From CAYGZQ01 sp964354375 [NCBI: uncultured Planctomycetota bacterium] (GTDB taxonomy: Bacteria > JAJVIF01 > JAPKYR01), in assembly GCA_964354375.1 (NCBI GenBank), contig CAYGZQ010000002.1, forward strand, positions 1 through 39,733: a stretch of DNA of 39,733 nucleotides. Direction: 5' to 3'. The translations under genes and the position numbers were made by a program. The notes beneath the pieces were generated by a model. It saw nothing but the letters and a program-made list of their open reading frames with translations. It was not told the DNA's origin and ran no database searches. Shown here one piece after another: positions 1 through 8,026 of this stretch (its first letter is position 1; each line of letters starts with the position of its first letter).

Positions 1-73
1 CCGTCTCTCTTCCGATCCCGCGGGTTCCGCCGGTTATCAGAGCCGTTTTTCCCTTGAAACAGGGGTAGAACAT
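1..73 (-). CDS. Short-chain dehydrogenase/reductase (SDR), N-terminal fragment
   Basis: Reading the minus strand from the ATG at 73 gives 24 residues that run off the window edge. They contain KGKTALITGGTRGIG, the first beta strand and TGxxxGIG dinucleotide-binding loop typical of classical SDR oxidoreductases (NAD(P)H-dependent, cytosolic). An in-frame TGA lies five codons upstream, so this ATG is the only normal start available. No strong ribosome binding site is visible. Substrate cannot be inferred because the catalytic YxxxK is outside the window. It reads in the same direction as dnaN, but a palindromic element separates them, so co-transcription is uncertain. Confidence 0.8.
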   Translation of the reverse strand, partial: MFYPCFKGKTALITGGTRGIGRET

Positions 74-129
74 GTAGCCGTAATATCACAATCCCCGGCA
101 TGTAGGCAAGACTGAGGGGAATCCGGACC

Positions 130-190
130 TCACCCCCAAATCCCCCTCTCCATCCGCCGCGGCGGATGGAGAGGGGGAAGGGGGGTGAGG
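130..190. repeat. Palindromic intergenic element between SDR gene and dnaN
   Basis: Arms of about 30 nt (TCACCCCC...CCCCTCTCCATCCGCCGC and its complement) meet head to head with no loop and only a few mismatches near the outer ends. It lies just past the dnaN stop codon and could act as a strong transcript-end hairpin. It has the look of a dispersed genomic repeat rather than a simple terminator, as no T-tract follows. Confidence 0.75.
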
Positions 191-238
191 AAAACCCCGG
201 ACATCGCCGGGGTGTGGTCTCTTCTTTCAAAGCGATTG

Positions 239-1366
239 TCACTCGGGCAGACGGACCGGCATCACCACGTACGTGTAGCTGTCGTCGGACGGAATTCTCA
301 GGATGCCGGGCTCAAGCGATCCCGAATAGGACAGGGTCACCTTGTCGTCGTCGAGCGCGAGCAGCGGATCGAGAAGGTACTGGTAATTGAACGCGACCTT
401 CAGCTTGTCGCCGTCTCGATCTATCGGCACGCTGACTTCCGCCTTGCCCTCGCTCTCGGCCTTGGAGCTGATCTTGAGATGGTCGTCATCGCTTTCGAGG
501 ACCGCCATGTCGCGCCCGTCCTGCTGCCTCGCAAGGATCCCCACCTGCCTGAGGCATCCGATCAAACGCTCCCTTTCGACCGTGAGAATCCCCTCCGACT
601 TCTCGGGGATGACTTTCTCATAGTCGGGATACGGCGTGTCGAGCAAATGCGTGATAATCTCGACCTCGCCCTCCTCGCCAAGTTTGAACATTGCGAGGTT
701 CTCGGCGAGATGCAGCTCGAGATCGCCCTTCCAGCCCATGCCCAGAATCCTGGCCAGCTCGTTCATTGTCTTCGACGGAATCAGGACCGCTCTCTCGCCC
801 ACCTCGCGCGTCTCGAGCTTGTCGGTCACCAGCGCGAGTCGGCGCCCGTCGGTCGCGACAATCTGCAGCATGCCCTCCTTGAGGTTCAGGAGAATGCCGG
901 ACGTGTAGTTCTTGGGCATGTCCATGCTGCTGGCGAATATGGTTCTCTTGAGGTTGGTCATGAACCGATCGATCGGCAGCGTCAGCACTTCCTCTTCGTC
1001 GCCGACGTCCGGCAGCCTTGGATATTCGGCGCCGGGCTTCCCGACCAGAGTGAACTCGCTCCGTCCGCCGCGAAGGCTTATGCGGGAGATCTCGTTGAAT
1101 TCAAGCTCGACATCCTCGTCGGGCATCTGCGAGACGATCTCGTTCAGGGTCTTGGCCTTCACCGCGACGCCACCGTCCTCGATGACATCGGCTTTGAACC
1201 TCACCCTGATGCCCATCTCCATGTCGTAGCCGGTCAAGGTGACCTTGCCGTGCTCGGCCTCGATGAGCATGTAGTTGAGTATAGGCAGCGTAGGCCTTGC
1301 GGCGATGGCGCGCATGGCGACCTGCAGGTGCCGGGTGAATTCCTTCAGAGATAGTTTGACCTTCAT
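239..1366 (-). CDS. dnaN: DNA polymerase III beta subunit (sliding clamp)
   Basis: This 375-residue protein matches the usual length of the bacterial beta clamp, which dimerises into a ring round DNA and tethers polymerase III and other replication or repair partners. Recognisable segments are the N-terminal MKVKLSLKEF, RPTLPILNYMLIEA, SEFTLVGKPGAEYPRLP, GILLNLKEGMLQIVATDGRRLA, and the C-terminal DPLLALDDDKVTLSYSG...YTYVVMPVRLPE, which includes the conserved MPxR hydrophobic-pocket end. An upstream in-frame start would add 34 residues, but the ATG at 1366 is preferred because it follows a GAGGAGAG ribosome binding site and begins at the conserved clamp N-terminus. dnaA is not adjacent within the window. 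The nearest upstream gene on the same strand is the MgtC-like gene, about 245 bp away. Confidence 0.97.
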   Translation of the reverse strand: MKVKLSLKEFTRHLQVAMRAIAARPTLPILNYMLIEAEHGKVTLTGYDMEMGIRVRFKADVIEDGGVAVKAKTLNEIVSQMPDEDVELEFNEISRISLRGGRSEFTLVGKPGAEYPRLPDVGDEEEVLTLPIDRFMTNLKRTIFASSMDMPKNYTSGILLNLKEGMLQIVATDGRRLALVTDKLETREVGERAVLIPSKTMNELARILGMGWKGDLELHLAENLAMFKLGEEGEVEIITHLLDTPYPDYEKVIPEKSEGILTVERERLIGCLRQVGILARQQDGRDMAVLESDDDHLKISSKAESEGKAEVSVPIDRDGDKLKVAFNYQYLLDPLLALDDDKVTLSYSGSLEPGILRIPSDDSYTYVVMPVRLPE

Positions 1367-1545
1367 GTGCTGCGGCTCTCTCCTCGCGAGAACTAAAATA
1401 AATAGAACAAACCTAGCGCCCCGACTTACGGGGGATGGCCAATCCAGCCTCCCTGGATGGGAACCCAAAATACTACCGGAGCGGATGTATTAAGTCAACG
1501 GCAGCGGGAAAGGGGGGCATCCGGCAATTGACTCCGATGCGTGAC

Positions 1546-1614
1546 GTAGCGCGTGTGTCCCGCACGCGGTTCTTGTGCAGGACGTAAGAACCATGCGCAG
1601 GATGCGCATGCTAC
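1546..1614. repeat. TAGCATGCGCAT palindromic element, copy A
   Basis: The element contains an imperfect inverted pair (GCGGTTCTT...AAGAACCATGCGC) ending in GGATGCGCATGCTAC. Three related copies lie elsewhere in the window (8599-8736, 32182-32258, 36451-36529). The edge of this copy overlaps the stop codon of the MgtC-like gene (TAG read at 1613-1611). Confidence 0.7.
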
Positions 1615-2282
1615 CTACCCTGATCGGCGGTTATCTCGACAACGCCCTGCGTCTTGGAGAGTTCGTCGACAAGTGTGCAGTGGGCCTCATCGACATCGGT
1701 GTAGTTGAAGACAAGCTCGTAATAGTCGTGCCGGTTGACCATGCTGAGTTGCTTGGCCTCGCCGGGGCTTTGCTGGACGGCTTTCATGATGCGGACGAGA
1801 GCCGGTCCGGTGTCGGACAGCTTGAGAGTGTAGGTGCAGGTGGACTTCTTTCCCCGTACCGCATGTTCGATAGCCTGGAACGAGTGCAGCACAATGAGAG
1901 CGACGATAGCGCTGCCGAACCCGAGGGCGTACAGCCCCAGCCCGACCGCCAGGCCCAGCGCAGCCATGACCCATATCGTCGCAGCGGTGGTCAGGCCGTG
2001 AACGCTTCCCCTTGTCTGCAGTATGGTCCCGGCTCCGAGAAAACCGATCCCGGTGACAATCTGCGCGGCGATTCGCGACGGGTCGGCAAGTCCCCCCAAC
2101 GTACCGAACTGGATCGACGCGATTGTGAACACGGTGGAGCCCAGGCAGATCAGGACCGATGTCCTCAGTCCGGCGGCCTTGTGCTGCATCTCGCGCTCAA
2201 GCCCGATGAAAATTCCGATGACCAGGCTGCACAGCAGTCTGGTTATGAGATCGGAAATCGTCAGGTCCAGGTCGATACTCAT
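1611..2282 (-). CDS. MgtC/SapB family inner-membrane protein
   Basis: This is a 223-residue protein with four to five hydrophobic segments followed by a soluble C-terminal domain of roughly 80 residues. Family hallmarks are GIFIGLEREMQHKAAGLRTS near the N-terminus, VTGIGFLGAGTI in the centre and GLTTAATIWVMAALGLA. In pathogens MgtC is linked to Mg2+ limitation and inhibition of the F-ATPase. Family members elsewhere often have unknown roles, so only the family is asserted. The ATG at 2282 is chosen over an in-frame GTG at 2288 because AAAGGTG lies just upstream of it. The gene follows csrA by 76 nt on the same strand. Its last codon is within a palindromic repeat. Confidence 0.9.
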   Translation of the reverse strand: MSIDLDLTISDLITRLLCSLVIGIFIGLEREMQHKAAGLRTSVLICLGSTVFTIASIQFGTLGGLADPSRIAAQIVTGIGFLGAGTILQTRGSVHGLTTAATIWVMAALGLAVGLGLYALGFGSAIVALIVLHSFQAIEHAVRGKKSTCTYTLKLSDTGPALVRIMKAVQQSPGEAKQLSMVNRHDYYELVFNYTDVDEAHCTLVDELSKTQGVVEITADQGR

Positions 2283-2358
2283 AATCACCTTTAATATCCG
2301 TTTGGGGAAAGGCTGTCGGACTAAGATGGTTGCGGGGGACAGCCGACGGGACCTCGTC

Positions 2359-2592
2359 CTACTTTTTTGGTTTCAGCTTCTTCGCGATGGCATCCAGGTC
2401 GGGCGCGGGCTGCATGGCAGCTTCGATGTTCGCCTGTCGTATCGCGTCGAGAAGCTCGCCCCGATAAATCTTGACATCCCCCGGCGCCGATATTCCGATC
2501 TTCACCGTGTCCCCCCTCACATCGACGATGATCACTTCGATGTTGCCCCCGATGACCACCTTCTCATCTTTTTTCCGGGAAAGCACAAGCAT
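2359..2592 (-). CDS. csrA: Carbon storage regulator, RNA-binding translational regulator
   Basis: The 77-residue protein begins MLVLSRKKDEKVVIGG and carries the GISAPGDVKIYRGEL segment, the two parts that form the RNA-binding faces of the CsrA/RsmA dimer. CsrA binds GGA-containing loops near ribosome binding sites and usually blocks translation, classically of flagellin in FliW-containing bacteria. The C-terminal tail (to KKLKPKK) is longer than in the 61-residue E. coli protein and resembles FliW-partnered CsrAs. The start codon overlaps the fliW stop (TGATG), with GGGGGTG inside fliW as the ribosome binding site. Tight coupling keeps regulator and antagonist in proportion. Confidence 0.97.
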   Translation of the reverse strand: MLVLSRKKDEKVVIGGNIEVIIVDVRGDTVKIGISAPGDVKIYRGELLDAIRQANIEAAMQPAPDLDAIAKKLKPKK

Positions 2593-3101
2593 CAGAGCAC
2601 CCCCCCGGACGGAGCGGCGTCGGTCCCAGTGGCGCCGGGGTCCGATCTTCCTTCCCCCAGAAGGAAATACCTGAGGGGCCAGTCGGCGTTCTCAAGGATG
2701 ATCTGGTACAGCGAGTTGTCCGACTCGAAATAGAGCAGGGGCGCGATGAGATTGGCGTTGATCTTGTCGGGATCGTCGGGGGGGACCGTGACGATCACGA
2801 AGAGTGCGGGGGCGGGCTTCTGGGCGACGTTCAGGCGATCGATGTCGGGCTCGGACGAGTCGATGCGGTAGCCGGGCACGAAAGCCAGCGGATCGGCGAT
2901 CACGAAAGCCAGATCGGGATCGTCCACGCAGTGGAGCCAGAGAAAAAGGGACTCCCCGCCGGTCGGGTCCAGCAGCACGTAGCGCTTGAATTCCTGGAAT
3001 CCGATTATCCCGTCCGGGACGCGAATGACCTTTTCCTCGGGGATTTCCAGGTCGCCGAAGCGGGACGATTTGAAGCGGATGGTAGGCTGTGTTTCGGTCA
3101 T
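2592..3101 (-). CDS. fliW: FliW, flagellar assembly factor and CsrA antagonist
   Basis: The 169-residue protein has the FliW pattern: FGDLEIPEEKVIRVPDGIIGFQEFKRYVLLD near the start, then ESLFLWLHCVDDPDLAFVIADP, then VTVPPDDPDKINANLIAPLLY. FliW binds CsrA allosterically, and flagellin displaces it, forming a three-node switch that matches flagellin synthesis to export. It overlaps csrA by one base and is the first gene of that pair. No flagellin or other flagellar genes occur in this window, so motility is implied but not shown. The last 20 residues are poorly conserved and low-complexity. Confidence 0.95.
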   Translation of the reverse strand: MTETQPTIRFKSSRFGDLEIPEEKVIRVPDGIIGFQEFKRYVLLDPTGGESLFLWLHCVDDPDLAFVIADPLAFVPGYRIDSSEPDIDRLNVAQKPAPALFVIVTVPPDDPDKINANLIAPLLYFESDNSLYQIILENADWPLRYFLLGEGRSDPGATGTDAAPSGGVL

Positions 3102-3256
3102 ATTAGTTTAGAATTGAAGGGATTTGAGGACTTCAGGGCTCCGGCAGGAGGCCCCTAATCAACACTCTGCATGAAAAAAGAGACGTATTCAGCACGATCT
3201 ATAATACGTGATAGTACGGGCGCAATCAAACCCGAGCGATTTTAGCATGCTGCCTG

Positions 3257-3300
3257 TACTGAGGAAATTAAGTTTCTGCTATAATGTATCATAATAGCAG
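3257..3300 (+). promoter_or_regulatory. Promoter with palindromic operator overlapping the -10 box
   Basis: A perfect TATAAT lies at 3280-3285. A weak -35 candidate, TACTGA, lies at 3257-3262 with a 17-bp spacer. The -10 box is inside a 25-bp near-palindrome (3276-3300: CTGCTATaATG, three central bases, CATaATAGCAG) with only two mismatched pairs. A protein bound here would block initiation of the TIR-like/TPR gene 41 bp downstream. Confidence 0.6.
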
Positions 3301-3340
3301 GGCTCAAATAGTGAAAGGGTGAGCCCGATGGAGGACACGC

Positions 3341-4735
3341 ATGGCTGGAGGTCCTTTTGGCGGAGCGTTCCGAGATGCCGTCACAAGGCGCGAACCGCAG
3401 ATGATCGGCGGGATGAGCGTCTACATGATCCATGCGGGCCTTGAAGGCCGCCTGGACAACCCGGTCGATGTGATTCGGAACGCCATGCGTGAGCGGTTCG
3501 GCTTCACCGTGGTTTCCAACGACCAGCTCGCGAGAGACTCGGACTATCGCAACAGGCTCGTCGACACGATCAAGGGTGCCATCTTCGTCATCATCATCCT
3601 GGACGGCCTGACCCCCGCGGTATCATTCGAGTACGGTCTCGCGGTCTCGCTCTCCAAACCCCTGATCGTAATGAAGAGCCAGAACGCCGACATCGATGTC
3701 CGATCCCTCTACTCCGAAAAGGAACGAAAGGACGAATCGGTCCAGAAAGCTCCTCAGCCCAGGCTCAACTATCTCTCCGTCCTCCCCGGCCTGGTCGAGG
3801 AGCAGGTGATAGTCTATCAGCCGGGCGACGCGGAAGGACTCATAACCAGGCTGATCAGGGAGATCGTTCTCCACCGCGAGGCGATCGCCACGGAAATCCT
3901 GAGGACCGGTCAGGACGTTCCGCTGAATTTGTACCTGCAGTTCCTGTCGTACCTCGACGGCGAGGAGCGCAAGCGGATTCTTGGCGAGGCGATGGAGCGC
4001 TTCCCGACGGACAAGAGCCTCTTCATCCTGGCCGGACGCATAAAGCTGATGGAGAACGACCTTGTCGGTGCAGCCCGCGATTTCGAGAGGGCGGTCGAGC
4101 TCAATCCGGACGATCCGCACGCCTACATGCAGAAGGGCGAGGCGTACTACGAGCTCGGCCAGTTCAACACCGCCGCCGGCGACTACGACAAGGCGATCCA
4201 GTTGCAGCCCATCAACCCGCACGCCTACTACAACAAGGGCAACGCGCTTTTCTACATGGACGAGGAAGACGAGGCGGCTCACAGCTATTCGGTCGCGGTC
4301 GATCAGAAGCCCGATTTCGCCAACGCCCTCAACAACCAGGCTTCGATCCAGATCAACCGTCAAAACTACGCCAAGTCCGTCGAGCTGCTGACACGCGCGA
4401 TCGACAAGCAGCCGTCATACGCATTCAGCTACTTCAACCTCGCCAGAGCCTACAGGGGAATGGGTAGACCCGGCGGCGAGGTCTTGAAGAATCTGGAGAG
4501 GGCGGCTCGCGCTGCGAAGGCCAACCTTCGTATGGGCCATGACATCAGAAGAAACACGTACTGCCTGTTCCTCGTGTACGCGGCCCTCGGCGACCGCGAA
4601 GCGGCACTGGAATTCCTGAGAAAATGCTCCAACTACGATCTCCCGCTCAAGAGCTGGGGGATCGGCGAGAAGATCACAAACGAGGCGCTCAGGAACGATC
4701 CGGAGTTCCAGGCGCTTATCGCCACCGCTCGGTAG
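3341..4735 (+). CDS. TIR/nucleoside-deoxyribosyltransferase-like domain fused to TPR repeats
   Basis: This is a 464-residue soluble protein with no signal peptide. Residues about 25-115 form a Rossmann-like alpha/beta domain: VYMIHAGLEG, then a helix, then GAIFVIIILDGLTPAVSFEYGLAVSLSKPLIVM. The SFEYGLA segment (Glu97) resembles the FELG/FEYG glutamate motif of TIR-like and deoxyribosyltransferase folds, several of which cleave NAD or nucleotides. Residues about 220-400 hold four to five TPRs (for example AARDFERAVELNPDDPHAY and AAGDYDKAIQLQPINPHAY). Known proteins of this layout act in signalling or anti-phage defence, but no partner gene is adjacent, so function is open. The start has GGAGG upstream. 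Expression looks regulated by the palindrome at 3276-3300. Confidence 0.75.
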   Translation: MAGGPFGGAFRDAVTRREPQMIGGMSVYMIHAGLEGRLDNPVDVIRNAMRERFGFTVVSNDQLARDSDYRNRLVDTIKGAIFVIIILDGLTPAVSFEYGLAVSLSKPLIVMKSQNADIDVRSLYSEKERKDESVQKAPQPRLNYLSVLPGLVEEQVIVYQPGDAEGLITRLIREIVLHREAIATEILRTGQDVPLNLYLQFLSYLDGEERKRILGEAMERFPTDKSLFILAGRIKLMENDLVGAARDFERAVELNPDDPHAYMQKGEAYYELGQFNTAAGDYDKAIQLQPINPHAYYNKGNALFYMDEEDEAAHSYSVAVDQKPDFANALNNQASIQINRQNYAKSVELLTRAIDKQPSYAFSYFNLARAYRGMGRPGGEVLKNLERAARAAKANLRMGHDIRRNTYCLFLVYAALGDREAALEFLRKCSNYDLPLKSWGIGEKITNEALRNDPEFQALIATAR

Positions 4736-4762
4736 ATTTCCCCGATTCAGTTGCTATTTCTT

Positions 4763-4831
4763 GTGGAGCAGGCTTTCCAGCCTGCCGTTCCCGGATGCCT
4801 TATAGATGGCAGTCTGGAAAGCCTGCCCCAC
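4763..4831. repeat. GTGG-GCAGGCTTTCC inverted repeat
   Basis: The two arms GTGGAGCAGGCTTTCCAG and CTGGAAAGCCTGCCCCAC pair with one mismatch across a loop of about 30 nt. It sits between two convergent genes, where a hairpin could end both transcripts. Partial copies occur at 5834 and 21434. Confidence 0.7.
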
Positions 4832-4867
4832 ATCCCGACAGCATCTGTGTCTTCCGGTCAGGGTCGG

Positions 4868-5782
4868 CTATTCGGTCGGAAGACCCATCGCGCGAAGAAT
4901 AGTGTCGAAGAACATCAAGTCGACCTGGCTGATCTTGTACCAGTGATACTTGTCCGCATGCTCGACATCATAGAGCTGGTTCGGCTCCATGTCGTTCAAC
5001 TGGACAAACGGACTCTTCCCCTCGACCGCAGCGTCGACCATCGCGATCGCATGGTCCACGTAAAACCGGTCAAGCGCGTGATCGTAACTGGACTGGATGC
5101 GGTAGTACGGACAGGTTATGTCCCCTATGTACTTGATCGCCTCCCTGTCCTTCCAGAATTCCTCGTCCCATGTGCCGTGACCGTCCAGAATATTCACCCA
5201 TTTGGGATCGTCCCACTGGGTCATGACATAGCGATCGTGAGCGCCTTCGAGATCGACCAGGAATTCCACCGGCACGTCCGGGTATCTCCCGAGCGTCCCT
5301 GCGGCGACGGTGATTCCCCAGCTCGAAGTTCCGATGCCCACTGTGCCGGGGAGAACGTCCGGACGCTTGTTAAGCCACTCGATGACAATTTTCAAATCAT
5401 CCTGCTGGATCGGACCGTCGTAATCCTCCGTGCCCCCGGAATATCCCCGACCTCGCGCATCGTACAGAAGAACGATCATCCCCTCGTCGACAAACTCCCA
5501 GGCATTCGATTTTCGGTTGCGGGAGTGCCACACATCGCCGGACTGCAGCGCTCCCGGTATGAGGATCAGGCCCGGATATCGTTTCGACGGCGACGAATCC
5601 GCGGGGCGATGAAGGATCAGATGCAGCCCGAAGTCGTAGGCCGTCCGTATCCAGTAGTCCTCCTGTGACTGCGGGATGTCGGTGTCGTAGTCCGGCGGGT
5701 GGACCGGATTCCCGCCCCCTCCGCACCCGGCGAGAATGATCAGGGCTACTAACAGGAAAAAAAACGTCTTGCGCATAGTCAT
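4868..5782 (-). CDS. Lipoprotein alpha/beta hydrolase, CocE/S15-like
   Basis: The 304-residue protein starts MTMRKTFFFLLVALIILAGC, a lipoprotein signal peptide, followed by a glycine run GGGG. The mature part is an alpha/beta-hydrolase: oxyanion region PGLILIPGALQSG, strand and turn VLLYDARGRGYSGG (the DxRGxGxSxG signature of CocE/X-prolyl peptidase-like enzymes), and nucleophile elbow GIGTSSWGITVAAG. Asp and His candidates lie in the last third (SSYDHALDRF, DVEHADKYHW). Substrate (ester or peptide) is unknown. It would act outside the cytoplasmic membrane. In-frame codons upstream of 5782 lack the lipoprotein start, and the ATG at 5776 is an alternative. It converges on the TIR-like/TPR gene. 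Confidence 0.82.
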   Translation of the reverse strand: MTMRKTFFFLLVALIILAGCGGGGNPVHPPDYDTDIPQSQEDYWIRTAYDFGLHLILHRPADSSPSKRYPGLILIPGALQSGDVWHSRNRKSNAWEFVDEGMIVLLYDARGRGYSGGTEDYDGPIQQDDLKIVIEWLNKRPDVLPGTVGIGTSSWGITVAAGTLGRYPDVPVEFLVDLEGAHDRYVMTQWDDPKWVNILDGHGTWDEEFWKDREAIKYIGDITCPYYRIQSSYDHALDRFYVDHAIAMVDAAVEGKSPFVQLNDMEPNQLYDVEHADKYHWYKISQVDLMFFDTILRAMGLPTE

Positions 5783-5833
5783 GGTCAACCGACAAATAGT
5801 ACACCCGTCAGCGTGCAATTGAAAAAGCATTTT

Positions 5834-5885
5834 GTGGGGCAGGCTTTCGAGCCTGCCACTTCTTGATGCCGCATGGACGGCAGGC
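5834..5885. repeat. Partial GTGG-GCAGGCTTTCC element
   Basis: GTGGGGCAGGCTTTCGAGCC is followed by a short complementary GGCAGGC 30 nt further on. It is a related half of the element at 4763-4831, placed between two divergently read genes. Confidence 0.5.
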
Positions 5886-5998
5886 GGAACACCTCCCCCA
5901 CATCGGGAGGGGGGAACCGGGTTGCGAAAAGACCCGCCTTCGGGCTATTCTCTTCGCGCAACATGAGAGGCGATTGATTCCCCCCAAGCGAGGTGCAG

Positions 5999-8026
5999 AT
6001 GCGCCGGTGGTACATATTCCTCCTGGTCCCCCTCATTGTCTACATCAAGGGACTCGCGCCAACCGTGGTGCTCGGCGACACAGGCGACTACCAGACCGCG
6101 GGATGGATCTGGGGAGTAGCGCATCCGCCGGGCTACCCGCTCTACACGGTCCTCGTGGGGATCATCGAGCGCCTTCCCATTCCTCCCGTCTGGATACAGA
6201 CCGCATCGTTCAGCCTCCCGGCATGGCGAGCGAACGTCCTGTCGGCGTTGTTCGCACTCGGCGCGCTGGCAGCGTTATTTGCACTGGTCAACAGGCTGAC
6301 AAAGAGACCCATTGTTGCCCTGCTGGCCTCAGGCGCGCTTGCGTTCAGCAGGGTGTTCTGGTGGCACGCGGAGATCTGCGAGAACGACACGCTCTCGGCG
6401 ATGCTCATCCTTCTCATTCTCCTCATGGCTGTGCGATGGGTGCAGGACAGGCGTCGCTGGGACCCATACATCCTGGCCTTCCTCATCGGCATCGGCATCT
6501 CGCACCATCAGATTGTCCTCATGTTCCTCCCGGCCGTGCTCGTTTTCCTGCTGATGAACCGCTCGCTTCGATTCACCGCGAAACAATGGGTCGCGTTTGC
6601 GCTCCTGTTCGCTCTCGGACTCACTCCTTTCGTCTACCTCCCGCTTGTGCGATACAAAACCCCCGAGGGTCCGATCAAGTTCGTGTCGGAAAGCGAGTAC
6701 GCTCAGCTCTATAGCGAAGATCAGCAGGGCTCACCGACGGTCCAGTACAAGACGGATTCTCCGTCCCGGTTTTTTTTCAACTACGTTTTCAGAACCATCT
6801 ACGGGCGGCAAAGACAGTACACTCACGCCTCCGACATGCTCAGGGGAGATGTCACCGGCACATCGGACATCCTCGCGTTCTACGGAAGGCTTGTGCGGGA
6901 TGATTTCGGGTGGCTGTTTGTGCTGGCGGGTCTTGTGGGCCTTGCGCTGGGCTATGGGATCAGGAATCGGTCGCCGAACGGCAAGGAAGCGGGCGCGAAT
7001 CCGACCGCCGTTTCCAACTGGGTGCTTCTGATTGTCGCTTTCTTCGTCTACTTCCTGCTTGTGCATTTCTACCCGTCGGGCGACATCCTCAACGCGCCAA
7101 GGTACAACCTTGAGACGGCCGGGCCGGGCCTGATGCTTCCGCTGGAAATCCTGTGGGCTGTCTTCATCGGACTCGGAATCGCACGGATCATGGACTGGCT
7201 CGAGACTCTGGGCAAATCCGCCCGCATTATCGACATCGCTGTCCTCGCGATCGGGATCTCGACGATCGCTCTGGTCGGGGTAACCAACTTTCCCTACACC
7301 GACAAGTCTCACAATACGTTGGCGCACGAGTATATCCTGAATGCGCTCGATTCCTGCCCCGAGAATTCGGTTCTTGTCGTCGCCGGGGACGAGCTTTACG
7401 CATTCTGGTACATGCACAACGTGCATCCCGACAGTTCCGTCGGCGGGGACGGGTATCGTCGCGATGTCAGGCTGGTCGGATGGTCCGGCGAGCTCGAGAG
7501 CTTAAGCGAGCTTGGGGACATCAGCAAGGCGATGACCTCGGCCCTTGTGAGAGTGTCGCGAGCCGACCCGTCGCGCGAGATAGACATGACATTTTTCAAC
7601 TCGCAGTTCCTCCAAAATGAGGAGCTCCGGCGATACATCTTCGTCCGGAGAGGCATCGTCTTCGCCCTCGTCCCCCCGGACCGGGTCGCCGGTCTTGCCG
7701 AAACGTCGGATGAATTGACTGAACAGACGGGGGTCGCCAAGTACGAAGCCGCGCTCCCGACCCGTTACAGATGGGGCTACTACGAGAGGAATTCACGTTA
7801 CACACAGATGGCTCCCGAGGCGATCGGGAAGCGGAAAGTGAAGCTGTGGCCGCCCGAGGAGGATATCAAGTGGCGAACCGCGGAGATGCTCCTCTTCTAC
7901 GGCACCGATGCGTTATTGAAGGGGGGAAAGACCTACGCCCGGGACTATTTCAGTCGGATGGTACTGGTGGAGCCTGAGAATCCCCGGGCGCGAACGTACC
8001 TTGAGATGGCAAACGAAGGCTCTTGA
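5999..8026 (+). CDS. DUF2723 multi-spanning membrane protein (GT117-like) with C-terminal TPR
   Basis: This is a 675-residue protein with about ten to twelve hydrophobic segments. The N-terminal GDTGDYQTAGWIWGVAHPPGYPLYT, RANVLSALFA and FSRVFWWHAEICENDTLSA are the conserved blocks of DUF2723 (glycosyltransferase family 117), polytopic proteins predicted to use lipid-linked sugar donors like GT-C enzymes. The acidic GDTGD is in the first outer loop, where GT-C enzymes place their catalytic aspartate. The soluble C-terminal tail ends in a TPR-like helix pair (LLKGGKTYARDYFSRMVLVEPENPRARTYLEMA). The ATG at 5999 is preferred to an in-frame GTG at 5993 because GAGGTG precedes it. The acceptor is unknown. 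Confidence 0.85.
   Translation: MRRWYIFLLVPLIVYIKGLAPTVVLGDTGDYQTAGWIWGVAHPPGYPLYTVLVGIIERLPIPPVWIQTASFSLPAWRANVLSALFALGALAALFALVNRLTKRPIVALLASGALAFSRVFWWHAEICENDTLSAMLILLILLMAVRWVQDRRRWDPYILAFLIGIGISHHQIVLMFLPAVLVFLLMNRSLRFTAKQWVAFALLFALGLTPFVYLPLVRYKTPEGPIKFVSESEYAQLYSEDQQGSPTVQYKTDSPSRFFFNYVFRTIYGRQRQYTHASDMLRGDVTGTSDILAFYGRLVRDDFGWLFVLAGLVGLALGYGIRNRSPNGKEAGANPTAVSNWVLLIVAFFVYFLLVHFYPSGDILNAPRYNLETAGPGLMLPLEILWAVFIGLGIARIMDWLETLGKSARIIDIAVLAIGISTIALVGVTNFPYTDKSHNTLAHEYILNALDSCPENSVLVVAGDELYAFWYMHNVHPDSSVGGDGYRRDVRLVGWSGELESLSELGDISKAMTSALVRVSRADPSREIDMTFFNSQFLQNEELRRYIFVRRGIVFALVPPDRVAGLAETSDELTEQTGVAKYEAALPTRYRWGYYERNSRYTQMAPEAIGKRKVKLWPPEEDIKWRTAEMLLFYGTDALLKGGKTYARDYFSRMVLVEPENPRARTYLEMANEGS

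Noticed and set aside
185-1354. Long plus-strand open frame opposite dnaN
   Set aside because: It is an antisense shadow of dnaN caused by GC-rich codon bias; the translation is low in family-like motifs and has no ribosome binding site.
1367-1610. Replication origin next to dnaN
   Set aside because: No cluster of TTATCCACA-like boxes, no AT-rich unwinding tract and no dnaA gene were seen.
2311-2345. Terminator between csrA and the MgtC-like gene
   Set aside because: Only a 7-bp GGCTGTC/GACAGCC pair with a long loop and no T-tract; too weak to call.
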